In this document: piece by piece, positions 28,832 through 37,963 of the stretch
How positions within the stretch are numbered: position 1 is the first letter of the stretch
How the letters are laid out: the number at the start of each line of letters is the position of its first letter
Origin: Sphingomonas colocasiae
GTDB lineage: Bacteria > Pseudomonadota > Alphaproteobacteria > Sphingomonadales > Sphingomonadaceae
Direction: 5' to 3'
Assembly: GCF_019880585.1 (NCBI RefSeq)
Contig: NZ_JAINVV010000007.1
Location: 1-64,000, forward strand
DNA length: 64,000 bases
Translations under genes and position numbers: made by a program
Notes under the pieces: generated by a model
Told to the model about the DNA's origin: nothing
Databases searched by the model: none
Seen by the model: only the letters and a program-made list of their open reading frames with translations

Positions 28832-28994
28832 GGCAGGTCTCCTGGCTTGCGGGTCAATGCCGGTTCGGGCCGCCTTCTCAGGATCCTGGGATCCCAATGG
28901 CATATGGCCCGATGGCTCACCGCTCACAGTTGCAGGGGCAGCCGGGGTCTCGAACCCCGTTCCCTTTTCATCCCCGTCCCCGGGGAACCTGTCG
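28832..28994 (-). promoter_or_regulatory. Cobalamin riboswitch upstream of btuB
   Basis: Read on the minus strand, the conserved parts follow in order: an AAAAGGGAA block, a CCGGCTGCCCCTGCAACTG block, an AGCCATTGGGATC B12-box-like segment, an AGAAGGC segment and the closing AGCCAGGAGACCTGCC. Ends 28988-28994 and 28832-28838 pair as P1 with one mismatch. B12 binding should switch off btuB and the coupled genes downstream. About 160 nt separate it from the btuB ATG. Confidence 0.93.
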
Positions 28995-29002
28995 CGGGGA
29001 CG

Positions 29003-29031
29003 GCATTAAATCCGATGCTGCGGTGCGTCAA
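29003..29031 (-). promoter_or_regulatory. Candidate promoter of the btuB riboswitch transcript
   Basis: On the minus strand TTGACG (29026-29031) is followed after 17 nt by TAATGC (29003-29008), starting RNA near 28996, just at the 5' end of the aptamer. The -35 is good and the -10 weak. It lies directly after the stop of the oxygenase gene. Confidence 0.45.
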
Positions 29032-29034
29032 CGT

Positions 29035-29727
29035 TCATCCCGCCTTGAACCAGATGACGAGCGCGAAACGCGCGGCGCCTGCCACCGGCAATGTGCGGTG
29101 CGGCGTGAACCGGTCGAGGAACAGCACGGTGCCGGCGGGGCAAACGGGGCGGACGCGCGGCAGGCCGGCCAGCGTCTCTTCCGGAATAGCGAAGCCGTCG
29201 CCGCGCCGGTGCTCGAAGGGTGCGGACCGCCTGCCCGGCACCAGTTCCAGCCCGCCATCCTCGGGGCCGGCATCGCCCAGCGGCATCCAGGCGGTGACGC
29301 GGACGCGGCCGCAGTTCGTGCCATCGTCGATCGCCACGTCCGAATGCCAGTCGTGCCGGTGCTCGGGAAAGGCGGCGATGCTGGCGCGCACGCGCCTGAT
29401 CGATCCCGCGATCGGCCCACCCGCGAGCCGGGATGCGGTTTCAAGGAGCGCGGGGCTTTCGGCGAGCGCGGTGAGCCTGGGCCCGCGATGCGCGTCGGTG
29501 CAGATCGCGACGCGCAGCAGACTGGCATGGGACCGTTCCGCCGCCGCGATGCGATCGAGCCTGTCGCCCACCGGTACATCGGGCAGGCTGTGTTCGAACG
29601 GCATGTAGAGCGCACGCGCGACGCGATCGACCTGTTCGGCGATATCGTCGCGCGCCGCGCGCACGGTTTCGGGATCGAACAGCGGAACGGCGCAAAAACC
29701 CTGTGCGGCGAAGAGATCATCGGTCAT
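29035..29727 (-). CDS. Phytanoyl-CoA dioxygenase-like Fe(II)/2-oxoglutarate oxygenase
   Basis: 230 aa with a double-stranded beta-helix pattern. The iron ligands are the HxD in HDWHSD (about residues 127-129) and the distal His in TPHRTL, with an Arg downstream in ARFALVIW for 2-oxoglutarate. Such enzymes hydroxylate small organic substrates. The gene overlaps btuD by 4 nt (ATGA) and ends 41 nt before the riboswitch, so it belongs to the btuCD operon rather than to the btuB operon. A role in corrinoid or cobalamin-linked metabolism is inferred from position only; the substrate is unknown. Confidence 0.8.
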   Translation of the reverse strand: MTDDLFAAQGFCAVPLFDPETVRAARDDIAEQVDRVARALYMPFEHSLPDVPVGDRLDRIAAAERSHASLLRVAICTDAHRGPRLTALAESPALLETASRLAGGPIAGSIRRVRASIAAFPEHRHDWHSDVAIDDGTNCGRVRVTAWMPLGDAGPEDGGLELVPGRRSAPFEHRRGDGFAIPEETLAGLPRVRPVCPAGTVLFLDRFTPHRTLPVAGAARFALVIWFKAG

Positions 29728-30497
29728 AGCGGCTCCAGCGAACGGGCGACGGGCACGATCATCGGCGGGTCGATCATCGCGCTGATGCCGTAGACGCGGC
29801 GCAGGCGTTCGGCGGTCAGCACGTCGAGCGGCGCGCCATCGGCGACCAGCACGCCGCGATCCATCAGCAGCAGGCGATCGCAATAGCGCGCCGCCATGGT
29901 GAGATCGTGGAGCACCGTCACCACCAGCGCCCCGGCGCGCGCCTCGCGCCGGAGCAGCGCCATGACGTCGATCTGATGCCCCGGATCGAGCGAGGCGAGC
30001 GGCTCGTCGGCCAGCAGCGCGGGCGCCTCCACCGCCAGCGTCCGCGCCAGCAGCGCGCGCGCGCGTTCGCCGCCCGACAATTCGGTCGCCACCCGGCCGC
30101 GCAGCCCGGCCACGTCCGCGCGTTCGATCGCGCGCTCGACGGCATCGATATCGGCCGGCGACATGGCGGACATCGGCGCCAGATGCGGCAGGCGCCCGAG
30201 GGCGACGAGCCGCTCCACCGTCAGCGGCCAGTGCAGCAACTGGCCCTGCGGCAGATAGGCAAGTTTGCGCGCGATCGCGCCGCGCGCCATCGCCGACACG
30301 GACTCGCCATCCAGCGTCACCGAACCCGATGCCAGCGGGACAAGCCCGAGCATCGCGCGCAACAGGCTCGATTTTCCGGCGCCGTTCGGCCCGATGATGC
30401 CGACCAGCGTGCCCGCGCCGAGCGTGGCGGAGACCGCGTCCACCACCAGCCGCCGGCCAAGCCGGACGCTCGCCGCGTCGAGGGAAAGGGTCACCAT
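29724..30497 (-). CDS. btuD: Cobalamin ABC transporter ATPase
   Basis: 257 aa with all ABC ATPase motifs: Walker A GPNGAGKS at 36-43, the Q-loop in YLPQG, the signature LSGGERARA, Walker B LLADEP and the H-loop VLHDLT. It is of the FecE/BtuD/HmuV type. With the permease gene it overlaps by 7 nt. Genes for a B12 receptor and a binding protein lie nearby, so B12 is the probable substrate; iron-siderophore import is the alternative for this family. Confidence 0.92.
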   Translation of the reverse strand: MVTLSLDAASVRLGRRLVVDAVSATLGAGTLVGIIGPNGAGKSSLLRAMLGLVPLASGSVTLDGESVSAMARGAIARKLAYLPQGQLLHWPLTVERLVALGRLPHLAPMSAMSPADIDAVERAIERADVAGLRGRVATELSGGERARALLARTLAVEAPALLADEPLASLDPGHQIDVMALLRREARAGALVVTVLHDLTMAARYCDRLLLMDRGVLVADGAPLDVLTAERLRRVYGISAMIDPPMIVPVARSLEPL

Positions 30498-31504
30498 AAG
30501 CGGCGCTCCCGCATGAGATAGACAAGGAAGACGGGCACGCCGAGAAAGGCGGTCACCACGCCCAGCTTCAGTTCGACGTTGGACGGGATCAGCCGCACGC
30601 CGATATCGGCCAGCGTCAGCAGCGCCGCGCCGCCGAGCGCGGAGGGCAGCAGGATCGCGGACGGGCTGCGATCGGTCAGCGGACGGATCAGGTGCGGCAC
30701 GATCAGCCCGACAAAGCCGATCGATCCGGACACGGCGACCGCGCCGCCAACCCCGATCGCGACGCCCAGCAACAGGCGCAGGCGCGTCACCCGCAGGTCC
30801 GCGCCCAGGGCGCGGGCGCCGTCCTCCCCCAGGGTCAGCGCGTCGAGCGCGCGGCCATCCGCCAGCAGCAGCGCGGCGCCCACCGCGATGCAGGGCAGCG
30901 CCACCCAGACATGATGGAAGGACCGGTTCTCGATCGACCCCATCAGCCACGCCATGATCTCCATCGCCGCAAAGGGATTGGGCGAAAGGTTGAGCGACAG
31001 GCTGATCGCCGCCGACGCGAGCGTCGCGACCGCGATGCCGGCAAGGATCAGGGTCAACGGGCTTTCCGATCGGCCCGCCAGCGCGAACAGCAGCGCCAGC
31101 GCCCCCAGGCCGGTGAGGATCGCCAGCAGCGGCAGCATGACGGGGTGAAGTTCGGCCAGCCCGAAATAGATCGCGCAGACCGCGCCCAGCGCCGCCGCGT
31201 TGGACGCGCCGAGCACCGACGGTTCGGCGAGCGGATTGCGCAGATAGCCCTGCAAGGCGGCGCCGGCGAGCCCGAGCATCGCGCCCACGACCAGCCCCAA
31301 TATCGTGCGCGGCATGCGCAGATCGAACAGGATCGCAGTCGCGATCGGATCGCCCCGCCCGGCAAGCGCCGCGAAGATCCGCGCGGGCGCGAGCGATACC
31401 GCGCCCAGCATCAGAGACGCCGTCGCGGCGAGCAGGATCAGCGCGATCAGCCCGGCGACCAGCATCGATCGCGGCGGAACGAGGCGCGATGCGATCGTCA
31501 CCAT
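30491..31504 (-). CDS. btuC: Cobalamin ABC transporter permease (FecCD family)
   Basis: 337 aa with about nine or ten membrane helices. Family segments include RMPRTILGLVVGAMLGLAGAALQG and the cytoplasmic loop SGSIGFVGLIVPH, which contacts the ATPase. It forms the inner-membrane channel for cobalamin. It is divergent from btuF with only 56 bp between the start codons, so one regulatory region serves both directions. Confidence 0.92.
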   Translation of the reverse strand: MVTIASRLVPPRSMLVAGLIALILLAATASLMLGAVSLAPARIFAALAGRGDPIATAILFDLRMPRTILGLVVGAMLGLAGAALQGYLRNPLAEPSVLGASNAAALGAVCAIYFGLAELHPVMLPLLAILTGLGALALLFALAGRSESPLTLILAGIAVATLASAAISLSLNLSPNPFAAMEIMAWLMGSIENRSFHHVWVALPCIAVGAALLLADGRALDALTLGEDGARALGADLRVTRLRLLLGVAIGVGGAVAVSGSIGFVGLIVPHLIRPLTDRSPSAILLPSALGGAALLTLADIGVRLIPSNVELKLGVVTAFLGVPVFLVYLMRERRLW

Positions 31505-31560
31505 GGCCGTTCACCCGCGCGCTTGTGCCCAGCGATCATGCTGATAAGGCGTGCGGAGCC

Positions 31561-32418
31561 ATGCCGCGTCTCGCTTCCCGCACCGCCCTTTTCGGCCTTT
31601 CCGCGATCATCGTCGCGGCGTCGGCCGCCGCGATGGCATGGGCGATGCCGGATCGCGCGCCCGTGAAACGCCCGCAGCGGATCGTGTCGCTCAATCTCTG
31701 CGCCGATCAATATCTGCTCGAACTCGCCGATCGCGACCAGATCGCCGGCCTCACCCGCAATGCCGACGATCCCGAGATGTCGGCGGCGGCGGCCAAGGCG
31801 GCGGGGCTGAACATCATGGGCACATCGGCGGAGCAACTGCTCGTCCTCGATCCCGATCTGATCATCGGCATTCCGGCGAAGCGCGGCAGCATGATGGCGG
31901 CGGTGGCGCAGCGCGACTACACCGTGCTCGATCTCAAATCGGCCGCCAGCTACGCGGACATCGTCGCGCAGATCCGCGAGGTGGCCGCGGCGGTCGGCCA
32001 TGTCGGGCGCGGCGAGGCGCTGATCGCGCGCATGGACCGCGATCTGGCCGCGCTGCCCAGGGCGAAGTCGGCGGGCGTCGCGGCTTATTACCAGCGGCGC
32101 GGCTATATGACGGGCACCGGCACGCTGATCGACGATGTGATGACGCGCACCGGCCTCACCAACCTGGCCGCCCGGCTCGACAAGCCCGCGCTCTCGCAAT
32201 TGTCGCTGGAGGAGATGGTCGCGGCACGGCCCGATTACCTGATCGTCGAGAGCGCGACCGACCGGGTGACCGATCAGGGCACCGAGATGCTGCATCACCC
32301 CGCGCTGAAGGACATTCCCAGGCTGAGCATCCCGCAGGCGTGGACGGTGTGCGGCAGCCCCGCCTATGTTCAGGCGGCGCGCGGCCTCGCCGAGCAGATC
32401 GCGGCGCATCGGCGATAA
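31561..32418 (+). CDS. btuF: Cobalamin-binding periplasmic protein
   Basis: 285 aa with an N-terminal signal segment (about 28 residues) and a helical-backbone class III binding-protein fold (TroA/BtuF-like). The segments RIVSLNLCADQYLLEL and PDLIIGIPAK are typical of the family. It should hand B12 to BtuCD. ATG 31561 begins directly before the signal peptide; an ATG 24 codons upstream overlaps btuC and adds unconserved residues. It is the only plus-strand gene of the B12 region. Confidence 0.88.
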   Translation: MPRLASRTALFGLSAIIVAASAAAMAWAMPDRAPVKRPQRIVSLNLCADQYLLELADRDQIAGLTRNADDPEMSAAAAKAAGLNIMGTSAEQLLVLDPDLIIGIPAKRGSMMAAVAQRDYTVLDLKSAASYADIVAQIREVAAAVGHVGRGEALIARMDRDLAALPRAKSAGVAAYYQRRGYMTGTGTLIDDVMTRTGLTNLAARLDKPALSQLSLEEMVAARPDYLIVESATDRVTDQGTEMLHHPALKDIPRLSIPQAWTVCGSPAYVQAARGLAEQIAAHRR

Positions 32419-32462
32419 GCCAGTCGAATCCGGGAAGCGATCCGGCCGCATCCCACCCCCTC

Positions 32463-32558
32463 TCACTGTCATCCCCGCGAAAGCGGGGATCCCGCTTTCC
32501 CGTGAAGCATCAGAAAGAAGAAGAAGCTGGATCCCCGCTTTCGCGGGGATGACAGTGA
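32463..32558. repeat. Dispersed inverted-repeat element, copy 1
   Basis: Perfect 30-bp arms (32463-32492 with 32529-32558) enclose a 36-nt spacer. The spacer and arms are nearly the same as in the element at 50990-51077, including a GAAGCATCAGAAAGAAGAAG core. It separates the ends of convergent btuF and cobO and may serve as a bidirectional terminator. REP/MITE-like dispersed DNA is the likely nature. Confidence 0.9.
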
Positions 32559-32574
32559 AATATCGCAACACCGG

Positions 32575-33189
32575 CTAGAACTCGATCCCGGCCTGGGCCT
32601 TCACGCCCTGCTCGCGAAAGGGGTGCTTGATCAACGTCATCTCGGTGACGAGATCGGCGGCCTCGATCAGCGCGTCGGGCGCGTTGCGGCCGGTCACAAT
32701 CACGTGCGTCATCTCAGGCTTCGCGCCGAGCGCGGCGATCACCTCGTCGAGCGGCAGATAATCGTAGCGCAGCACGATGTTGAGCTCGTCCGCCACCACC
32801 ATGTCGTAGGACGGATCGGCGATCATCCGCTTCACCTCCTCCCACGCCGCGCGCGCCACCGCGATGTCGCGCGCGCGATCCTGCGTGTCCCAGGTGAAGC
32901 CCTCGCCCATCGGCTTGAACTCGACATGCTCGGGGAAGGCGTCGAACACCCGCTTCTCGCCGGTCGCCATCGCGCCCTTCACGAACTGGACGACGCCCAC
33001 CTTCCCGCCATGGCCGATCGCGCGCACGACCATGCCGAGCGCGGCGGTGGTCTTGCCCTTGCCCTTGCCGGTATGGACGATCAGCAGCCCCTTCTCGATC
33101 GTCTTCGACGCGACGATGCGATCGTGCGCGGCCTGCTTCTTCCTCATCTTCTCGGCGTGCCGTTCCTCGGTGCGCTCGGCCATCGTCAT
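32575..33189 (-). CDS. cobO: Cob(I)yrinic acid a,c-diamide adenosyltransferase
   Basis: 204 aa with the CobO/BtuR P-loop TGKGKGKTT at residues 41-49 and the family segments VQFVKG, DELNIVLRYDYL and VIVTGRNAP. It transfers the adenosyl group of ATP to the cobalt of cobyrinate diamide or of imported corrinoids. ATG 33189 overlaps the cobN stop by 4 nt. It ends the operon led by the second riboswitch. Confidence 0.95.
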   Translation of the reverse strand: MTMAERTEERHAEKMRKKQAAHDRIVASKTIEKGLLIVHTGKGKGKTTAALGMVVRAIGHGGKVGVVQFVKGAMATGEKRVFDAFPEHVEFKPMGEGFTWDTQDRARDIAVARAAWEEVKRMIADPSYDMVVADELNIVLRYDYLPLDEVIAALGAKPEMTHVIVTGRNAPDALIEAADLVTEMTLIKHPFREQGVKAQAGIEF

Positions 33190-36100
33190 GCTCCTGCCAG
33201 TTCGGCGAGCACCATGCCCGCGCTGTTGGATCTCGGTTTCCACAGGCCGCGCTCCAGCGCCTCGGCCAGGCGCGCGGCGGTCTCGCGCAGCGCGGCCGGA
33301 TTGGCCCGGGCCATGAAGGCGCGCACGGCCTCATCCTCGATGAAGGCGGCGTGGACGGCGTCGAAATGATGGTCGCGCACCGCGTGCGTGGTCGCGGCGA
33401 ACGCGAAGAGATAATCGACCGAGGCGGCGATCTCGAACGCGCCCTTATAGCCGTGGCGCATCACGCCCGCGATCCATTTGGGATTGGTCACGCGCGCGCG
33501 GACGACGCGGCCGATCTCGTCTTCCAGCGTGCGGACGACGGGGCGTTCGGGCCGGCTGTGATCATTGTGATAGGCGCGCGGCCGCTTGCCCGACAGATGC
33601 TCGACAGCCGAAGCGATGCCGCCTTCGAACTGGTAATAATCGTCGCTGTCGAGCAGGTCGTGCTCGCGATTGTCCTGGTTCTGCACGACCGCGTCGGCCT
33701 GGGCCAGGCGCTCCGCGAACAGGTCGCGCGCGGCATCGCCCTCGACGCCCCCGCCATAGGCGTAGCTGCCCCAGTCGAGATAGACATCGGCCAGATCGGC
33801 GCGATCGTGCCAGATCCTCTCGTCGATCATCGCCTGCAAGCCGGCGCCATAGGCCCCCGGCTTCGAACCGAAGACGCGATGGCCGGCGCGGCGGGCGGCA
33901 TGGGCGGGAGGCGCTCCGCGATCAATCAGCCGCGCCGTCTCTTCCCGATGGCGCGCGGCCGCCGGATTGTCTTCGCCCGGCTCGTCCAGCGCCATCACCG
34001 CGCGCGCCGCGGAATCGAGCAGGTCGATCTGTTCGGGAAAGGCGTCGCGGAAGAAGCCCGAGACGCGGAAGGTGACGTCGACGCGCGGCCGGCCGAGTTC
34101 GGCGAGCGTCATCATCTCGAACCCGATCACGCGGCCCGACGTCCAGTCCCAGCGCGGACGCACGCCCATCAGCGCCAGCGCCTGCGCGATATCGTCGCCG
34201 CCCGTCCGCATATTGGCGGTGCCCCAGGCGGACAACGCCATCGCGCGGGGATAGTCGCCCTCGCGCTGGAGATAATCCTCGACCAGCAATCGCGCCGATC
34301 GCCAGCCCAGATCCCATGCCGTCGCGGTGGGCACCGAACGGGTATCGACCGAGTAGAAATTGCGGCCGGTGGGCAGCACGTCGGGCCGCCCGCGCGTCGG
34401 CGCGCCCGACGGGCCGGGCAGGATGAAGCGCCCGTCGAGCCCGGCCAGCAGCGCCGCCCGCTCCGCCGCGCCACAGGCATCGACCCGCGCGGCGAGATCC
34501 CCCGTCACGCTGTCGCTCACCGCCGCCGAGCGCGGGCCGGGCGGCTCGGCCCCATCGACCAGCAGCGCCGCCAGCAGTTCCAGCCGCTCGATCGTGTCGC
34601 CCGCCGTCCGCCATGGCGCATCCGACAGCGCCGCCAGACGCGCCGGTCGCGGCCCGGCCCAGGCGTCGCCCATCCGGCAATCGAGCGGATCGAAACCGAG
34701 CCCGAAATCCTCCGCCATCGCGCGCAGCAGCGATGCCTGCCCGGCGCCGTCATGCCCGCGCGGCGTTCGCGACAGGGCGACCAGCAGATCGGTGCGCAGC
34801 CGCCCCACGGGCGAACGCGTGAAGATGTGCAGCCCGTCGCGGATCTGCATTTCCTTCAACTCGCACAGATAATTGTCGAGCGCGGCCAGCGCGTCCTCGC
34901 CATCGCCGACGGCGCCGGCATCCGCATCGAGCCCCTGGGCACGGGCAAGGTCCAGGATCTCGCCCTTCAGATGCGCGATGCGGCGCGGATCCATGCCCGC
35001 CGCCAGATAATATTCGTCGACCAGCGCCTCCAGCGCCTTCAACGGACCATAGCTTTCGGCGCGCGTCAGCGGCGGCGTCAGATGATCGACGATCGCGGCG
35101 CCAATCCGGCGCTTGGCCTGCGTCCCCTCCCCCGGATCGTTGACGATGAAGGGGTAAAGCTGCGGCACCGGCCCGGCGCAGACCTCTGGAAAGCAGCTTT
35201 CCGACAGCGCCAGCGCCTTGCCCGGCAGCCATTCGAGATTGCCGTGCTTGCCGACATGGACGACCGCATGCGCGCCGAAATGCCGGTTCAGCCAGATATG
35301 GAAGGCGAGATAGGCATGGGGCGGCGCCAGCGCCGGATCGTGATAGCTCGCCTTGGGATCGACATTATAGCCCCGTGCGGGCTGGACCGCGACGGCGACC
35401 GCGCCGAACCGGCGGACCGCGAGCCGGAAAGCGCCATCGCGCACGAAGGGATCGGCTTCGGCCGCGCCCCAGCGATCGACAACGGCAGCGCGGACATCGG
35501 CGGGCATGGCCTGGAAAGCCGGGTGATAGTCGGCCAGCGGCAGCGCGACATCCCCGTCACGATCGGCCGAGCCCGGCGCGTTGGTGACGCCCGAAAGCAT
35601 CGCCGCCATCAGCGCCGCGCCATCGGCGGGCGGATCCGCCACCGCATAGCCCGCCTCCGCCAGCGCGGCGAGGATCGCGGCGGCGCTGGCGGGCGTATCG
35701 AGGCCGACGCCATTGCCGACGCGGCCATCGCGATTGGGGTAGTTGGCGAGCACCAGCGCGACCCGGCGCGCGGCCGCCGGGGTCCGGCGCAGCGCCGCCC
35801 AGCGCGCCGCGAGTTCGGCGACGAAGCCGACGCGGCCGGGCGAGACGCGCGGCACGATGATGCCGCATTCGGTGCGCGGATCGAAGCGCTCCGCCGCCTT
35901 GAACGCGATCGCGCGCGTGAACAGCCGCCCGTCGACCTCGGGCAGGGCGACGTTCATCGCCAGGTCCCGCGGGCCGAGCCCGCGCGCGCTTTCCGCCCAA
36001 TTGCCCTCGTCCACCCCGGCGAACACCGCCTGCAGGATCGGGCAATCCGCCGCTTCCAGCACGCCGGGAATGCGCGCCTCCCCCGGCGACGAGGCGGCGA

Positions 36101-36905
36101 AGGACGTCGCGTTCACGATCACGTCGGGCGCGGTTTCGGCGATCAGGCCGCGCAGCCAGTCGATCGCGAAGGGTTCGCGCAGCGCGCGGACATGGACCGC
36201 GACGACATTCAGCCCATGATCACGGAGCGCCGAGACCATCGCGTCGACCGCGTCGAGCGTGCCCGCCACCATCAGCGCGCGATAGAAGACGAACAGCGCC
36301 ACCGGCCGATCCGCGATCCAGTCCGCCCGAACGTCGGCAAGCGTCGGGCGGTCGCGCCCCGGCACATAAAGCCCCGCATCGGCGACGGGCACGGGATCGT
36401 CGGGCGGGCCGGCGTCACGCCCGATCAGGCGCGTGGCAAACCGCAGAAAGGCCGTGGCGTTGGCGACCCCGCCCTGGCGCAGATAGTCGCGCAGGCGATC
36501 GCGGCTTTCGATCGGCAAGGTCGAGGCCCGGTCCAGCGCCGGATCGGCCTCGCGCCCGTCGGCGATCGCCGCGAAGGCGATGCCCCGTTCGCGCGCGACG
36601 CGGGCGATCTCGTCGATGCCATAGGGCCAATAGGCCTTGCCGCCGAGCAGGATCACGCAGACGAACCGGGCCTTCGCGATCACGCTCTCGACATAGAGAT
36701 CGACCGAATAGGGATGTTTGAGCAGCAGCAGATTGGCGAGCCGTACCTTCGGCCCCGCTTCGGGCATCGCCTCCGCCGCGCGCGCGAAACAGGCGAGTTC
36801 GCTGTCCGCCACCGACAGGATCACGATCTCCCCCGGCGACTGGCCAAGGTCGATCGCCTCTTCCCCGCTGGAGACGGTGCCGGGCGTGGCGGACAGCAGA
36901 TGCAT
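33186..36905 (-). CDS. cobN: Cobaltochelatase large subunit CobN
   Basis: 1239 aa, the normal length of CobN. The magnesium-chelatase H-like core contains VHVGKHGNLEWLPGKA and the following PQLYPFIVNDPGEG segment. Aerobic cobaltochelatase inserts Co(II) into hydrogenobyrinic a,c-diamide with ATP, together with two AAA+ partners (the chelatase CobS and CobT). These partner genes are not in this window. The ATG at 36905 overlaps the cobW stop by 1 nt (TGATG). Confidence 0.95.
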   Translation of the reverse strand: MHLLSATPGTVSSGEEAIDLGQSPGEIVILSVADSELACFARAAEAMPEAGPKVRLANLLLLKHPYSVDLYVESVIAKARFVCVILLGGKAYWPYGIDEIARVARERGIAFAAIADGREADPALDRASTLPIESRDRLRDYLRQGGVANATAFLRFATRLIGRDAGPPDDPVPVADAGLYVPGRDRPTLADVRADWIADRPVALFVFYRALMVAGTLDAVDAMVSALRDHGLNVVAVHVRALREPFAIDWLRGLIAETAPDVIVNATSFAASSPGEARIPGVLEAADCPILQAVFAGVDEGNWAESARGLGPRDLAMNVALPEVDGRLFTRAIAFKAAERFDPRTECGIIVPRVSPGRVGFVAELAARWAALRRTPAAARRVALVLANYPNRDGRVGNGVGLDTPASAAAILAALAEAGYAVADPPADGAALMAAMLSGVTNAPGSADRDGDVALPLADYHPAFQAMPADVRAAVVDRWGAAEADPFVRDGAFRLAVRRFGAVAVAVQPARGYNVDPKASYHDPALAPPHAYLAFHIWLNRHFGAHAVVHVGKHGNLEWLPGKALALSESCFPEVCAGPVPQLYPFIVNDPGEGTQAKRRIGAAIVDHLTPPLTRAESYGPLKALEALVDEYYLAAGMDPRRIAHLKGEILDLARAQGLDADAGAVGDGEDALAALDNYLCELKEMQIRDGLHIFTRSPVGRLRTDLLVALSRTPRGHDGAGQASLLRAMAEDFGLGFDPLDCRMGDAWAGPRPARLAALSDAPWRTAGDTIERLELLAALLVDGAEPPGPRSAAVSDSVTGDLAARVDACGAAERAALLAGLDGRFILPGPSGAPTRGRPDVLPTGRNFYSVDTRSVPTATAWDLGWRSARLLVEDYLQREGDYPRAMALSAWGTANMRTGGDDIAQALALMGVRPRWDWTSGRVIGFEMMTLAELGRPRVDVTFRVSGFFRDAFPEQIDLLDSAARAVMALDEPGEDNPAAARHREETARLIDRGAPPAHAARRAGHRVFGSKPGAYGAGLQAMIDERIWHDRADLADVYLDWGSYAYGGGVEGDAARDLFAERLAQADAVVQNQDNREHDLLDSDDYYQFEGGIASAVEHLSGKRPRAYHNDHSRPERPVVRTLEDEIGRVVRARVTNPKWIAGVMRHGYKGAFEIAASVDYLFAFAATTHAVRDHHFDAVHAAFIEDEAVRAFMARANPAALRETAARLAEALERGLWKPRSNSAGMVLAELAGA

Positions 36906-37963
36906 CAGGCGATGCCGGCGGCCAGTTCCGTGCCAAGTTCCGCAGCCAGCGCCAGCGCGATCGCCCGCTGGTCGAGCCCCGTCTGCCCGATGACGACGAG
37001 CTGGGAGACGCGGGGCTCGTCCGCTTTCCACGCGCGATCGAAATGCTGCTGGATGCGCGGGCCGACCGCCTGGATCACCAGCCGCGCCGAGCGCCCGCCG
37101 ACCGCGACGATCCCCTTGATGCGAAGAATGTCATGCTCCGCGATCAGCCGGGCCATCGCCGCTTCGAGGGGCGCCATGTCGCCGATCTCGCCGCCCGTCA
37201 CCACGAAGCTGTCGAAATCGTCATGGTCATGATCGGGATCGCTGTCGTGATGCGAGGGCCGCGCGTCGAGATCATCCTCCGCGCCGGCGAGCAGCCCCAG
37301 CAGCACGGCGGCATCGACCGCGCCATGATCGGCGCGCACGATCTTCACGCCAGCGCGCGTGTCGGCGGAGAGAGAGCCCTCGATCCGCGCGAGCGCGTCG
37401 CCATCGACAAGATCGGTCTTGTTGAGGACGACCAGATCGGCGCAGGCGAGCTGATCCTCGAACAATTCCTCCAGCGGACTGTCATGATCGAGCGAGGGAT
37501 CGGCGGCGCGCGCCAGCGCCAGCGCCGCCTCGTCGGTGGCGAAGCGCCCGGCAGCGACGGCGTCCGCGTCGATCAGCGCGACCACGCCGTCCACCGTCGC
37601 GCGCGTGCGGATCTCCGGCCATTGGAACGCCTTCACCAGCGGCTTGGGCAGCGCCAGGCCGGAGGTTTCGATGATGATATGTTCGGGCGGGTTGGGCCGA
37701 TCGAGCAGCTTGAGCATGGTCGGCAGGAAATCGTCGGCGACGGTGCAGCAGATGCAGCCATTGGCGAGCTCCACGACATCCTCGTCGGGGCAGGCCGCGT
37801 CGTTGCAGCCCTTGAGCAGTTCGCCGTCGACGCCGACATCGCCGAACTCGTTGACGATCAGCGCCAGCCGCCGTCCTTTCGCGTTCTGGAGGAGGTGGCG
37901 GATCAGCGTGGTCTTGCCCGCGCCCAGGAAGCCGGTGATGACGGTGGTCGGGATCCTGCTCAT
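36905..37963 (-). CDS. cobW: CobW-type GTP-binding metallochaperone
   Basis: 352 aa G3E GTPase with Walker A GFLGAGKTT at 11-19, the metal-binding NGCICCTV motif and NKTD for guanine. An Asp/His-rich segment near residues 230-240 (HHDSDPDHDHDD) and a C-terminal CobW domain follow. It is thought to deliver cobalt to the CobN chelatase under limiting supply. It is the first large gene after the second riboswitch. ATG 37963 has GGAG 7 nt upstream and overlaps the end of a 21-codon upstream ORF. Confidence 0.94.
   Translation of the reverse strand: MSRIPTTVITGFLGAGKTTLIRHLLQNAKGRRLALIVNEFGDVGVDGELLKGCNDAACPDEDVVELANGCICCTVADDFLPTMLKLLDRPNPPEHIIIETSGLALPKPLVKAFQWPEIRTRATVDGVVALIDADAVAAGRFATDEAALALARAADPSLDHDSPLEELFEDQLACADLVVLNKTDLVDGDALARIEGSLSADTRAGVKIVRADHGAVDAAVLLGLLAGAEDDLDARPSHHDSDPDHDHDDFDSFVVTGGEIGDMAPLEAAMARLIAEHDILRIKGIVAVGGRSARLVIQAVGPRIQQHFDRAWKADEPRVSQLVVIGQTGLDQRAIALALAAELGTELAAGIA

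Noticed and set aside
26716-29793. Very long plus-strand open frame of more than 1000 codons opposite btuB and the riboswitch
   Set aside because: It is antisense to btuB, the riboswitch and the oxygenase gene, has no recognisable domain and an extreme Arg/Ala/Gly composition. It is a product of high GC.
33351-37232. Plus-strand open frame of about 1290 codons opposite cobN
   Set aside because: cobN on the other strand has clear family motifs and normal length. The antisense frame has none.
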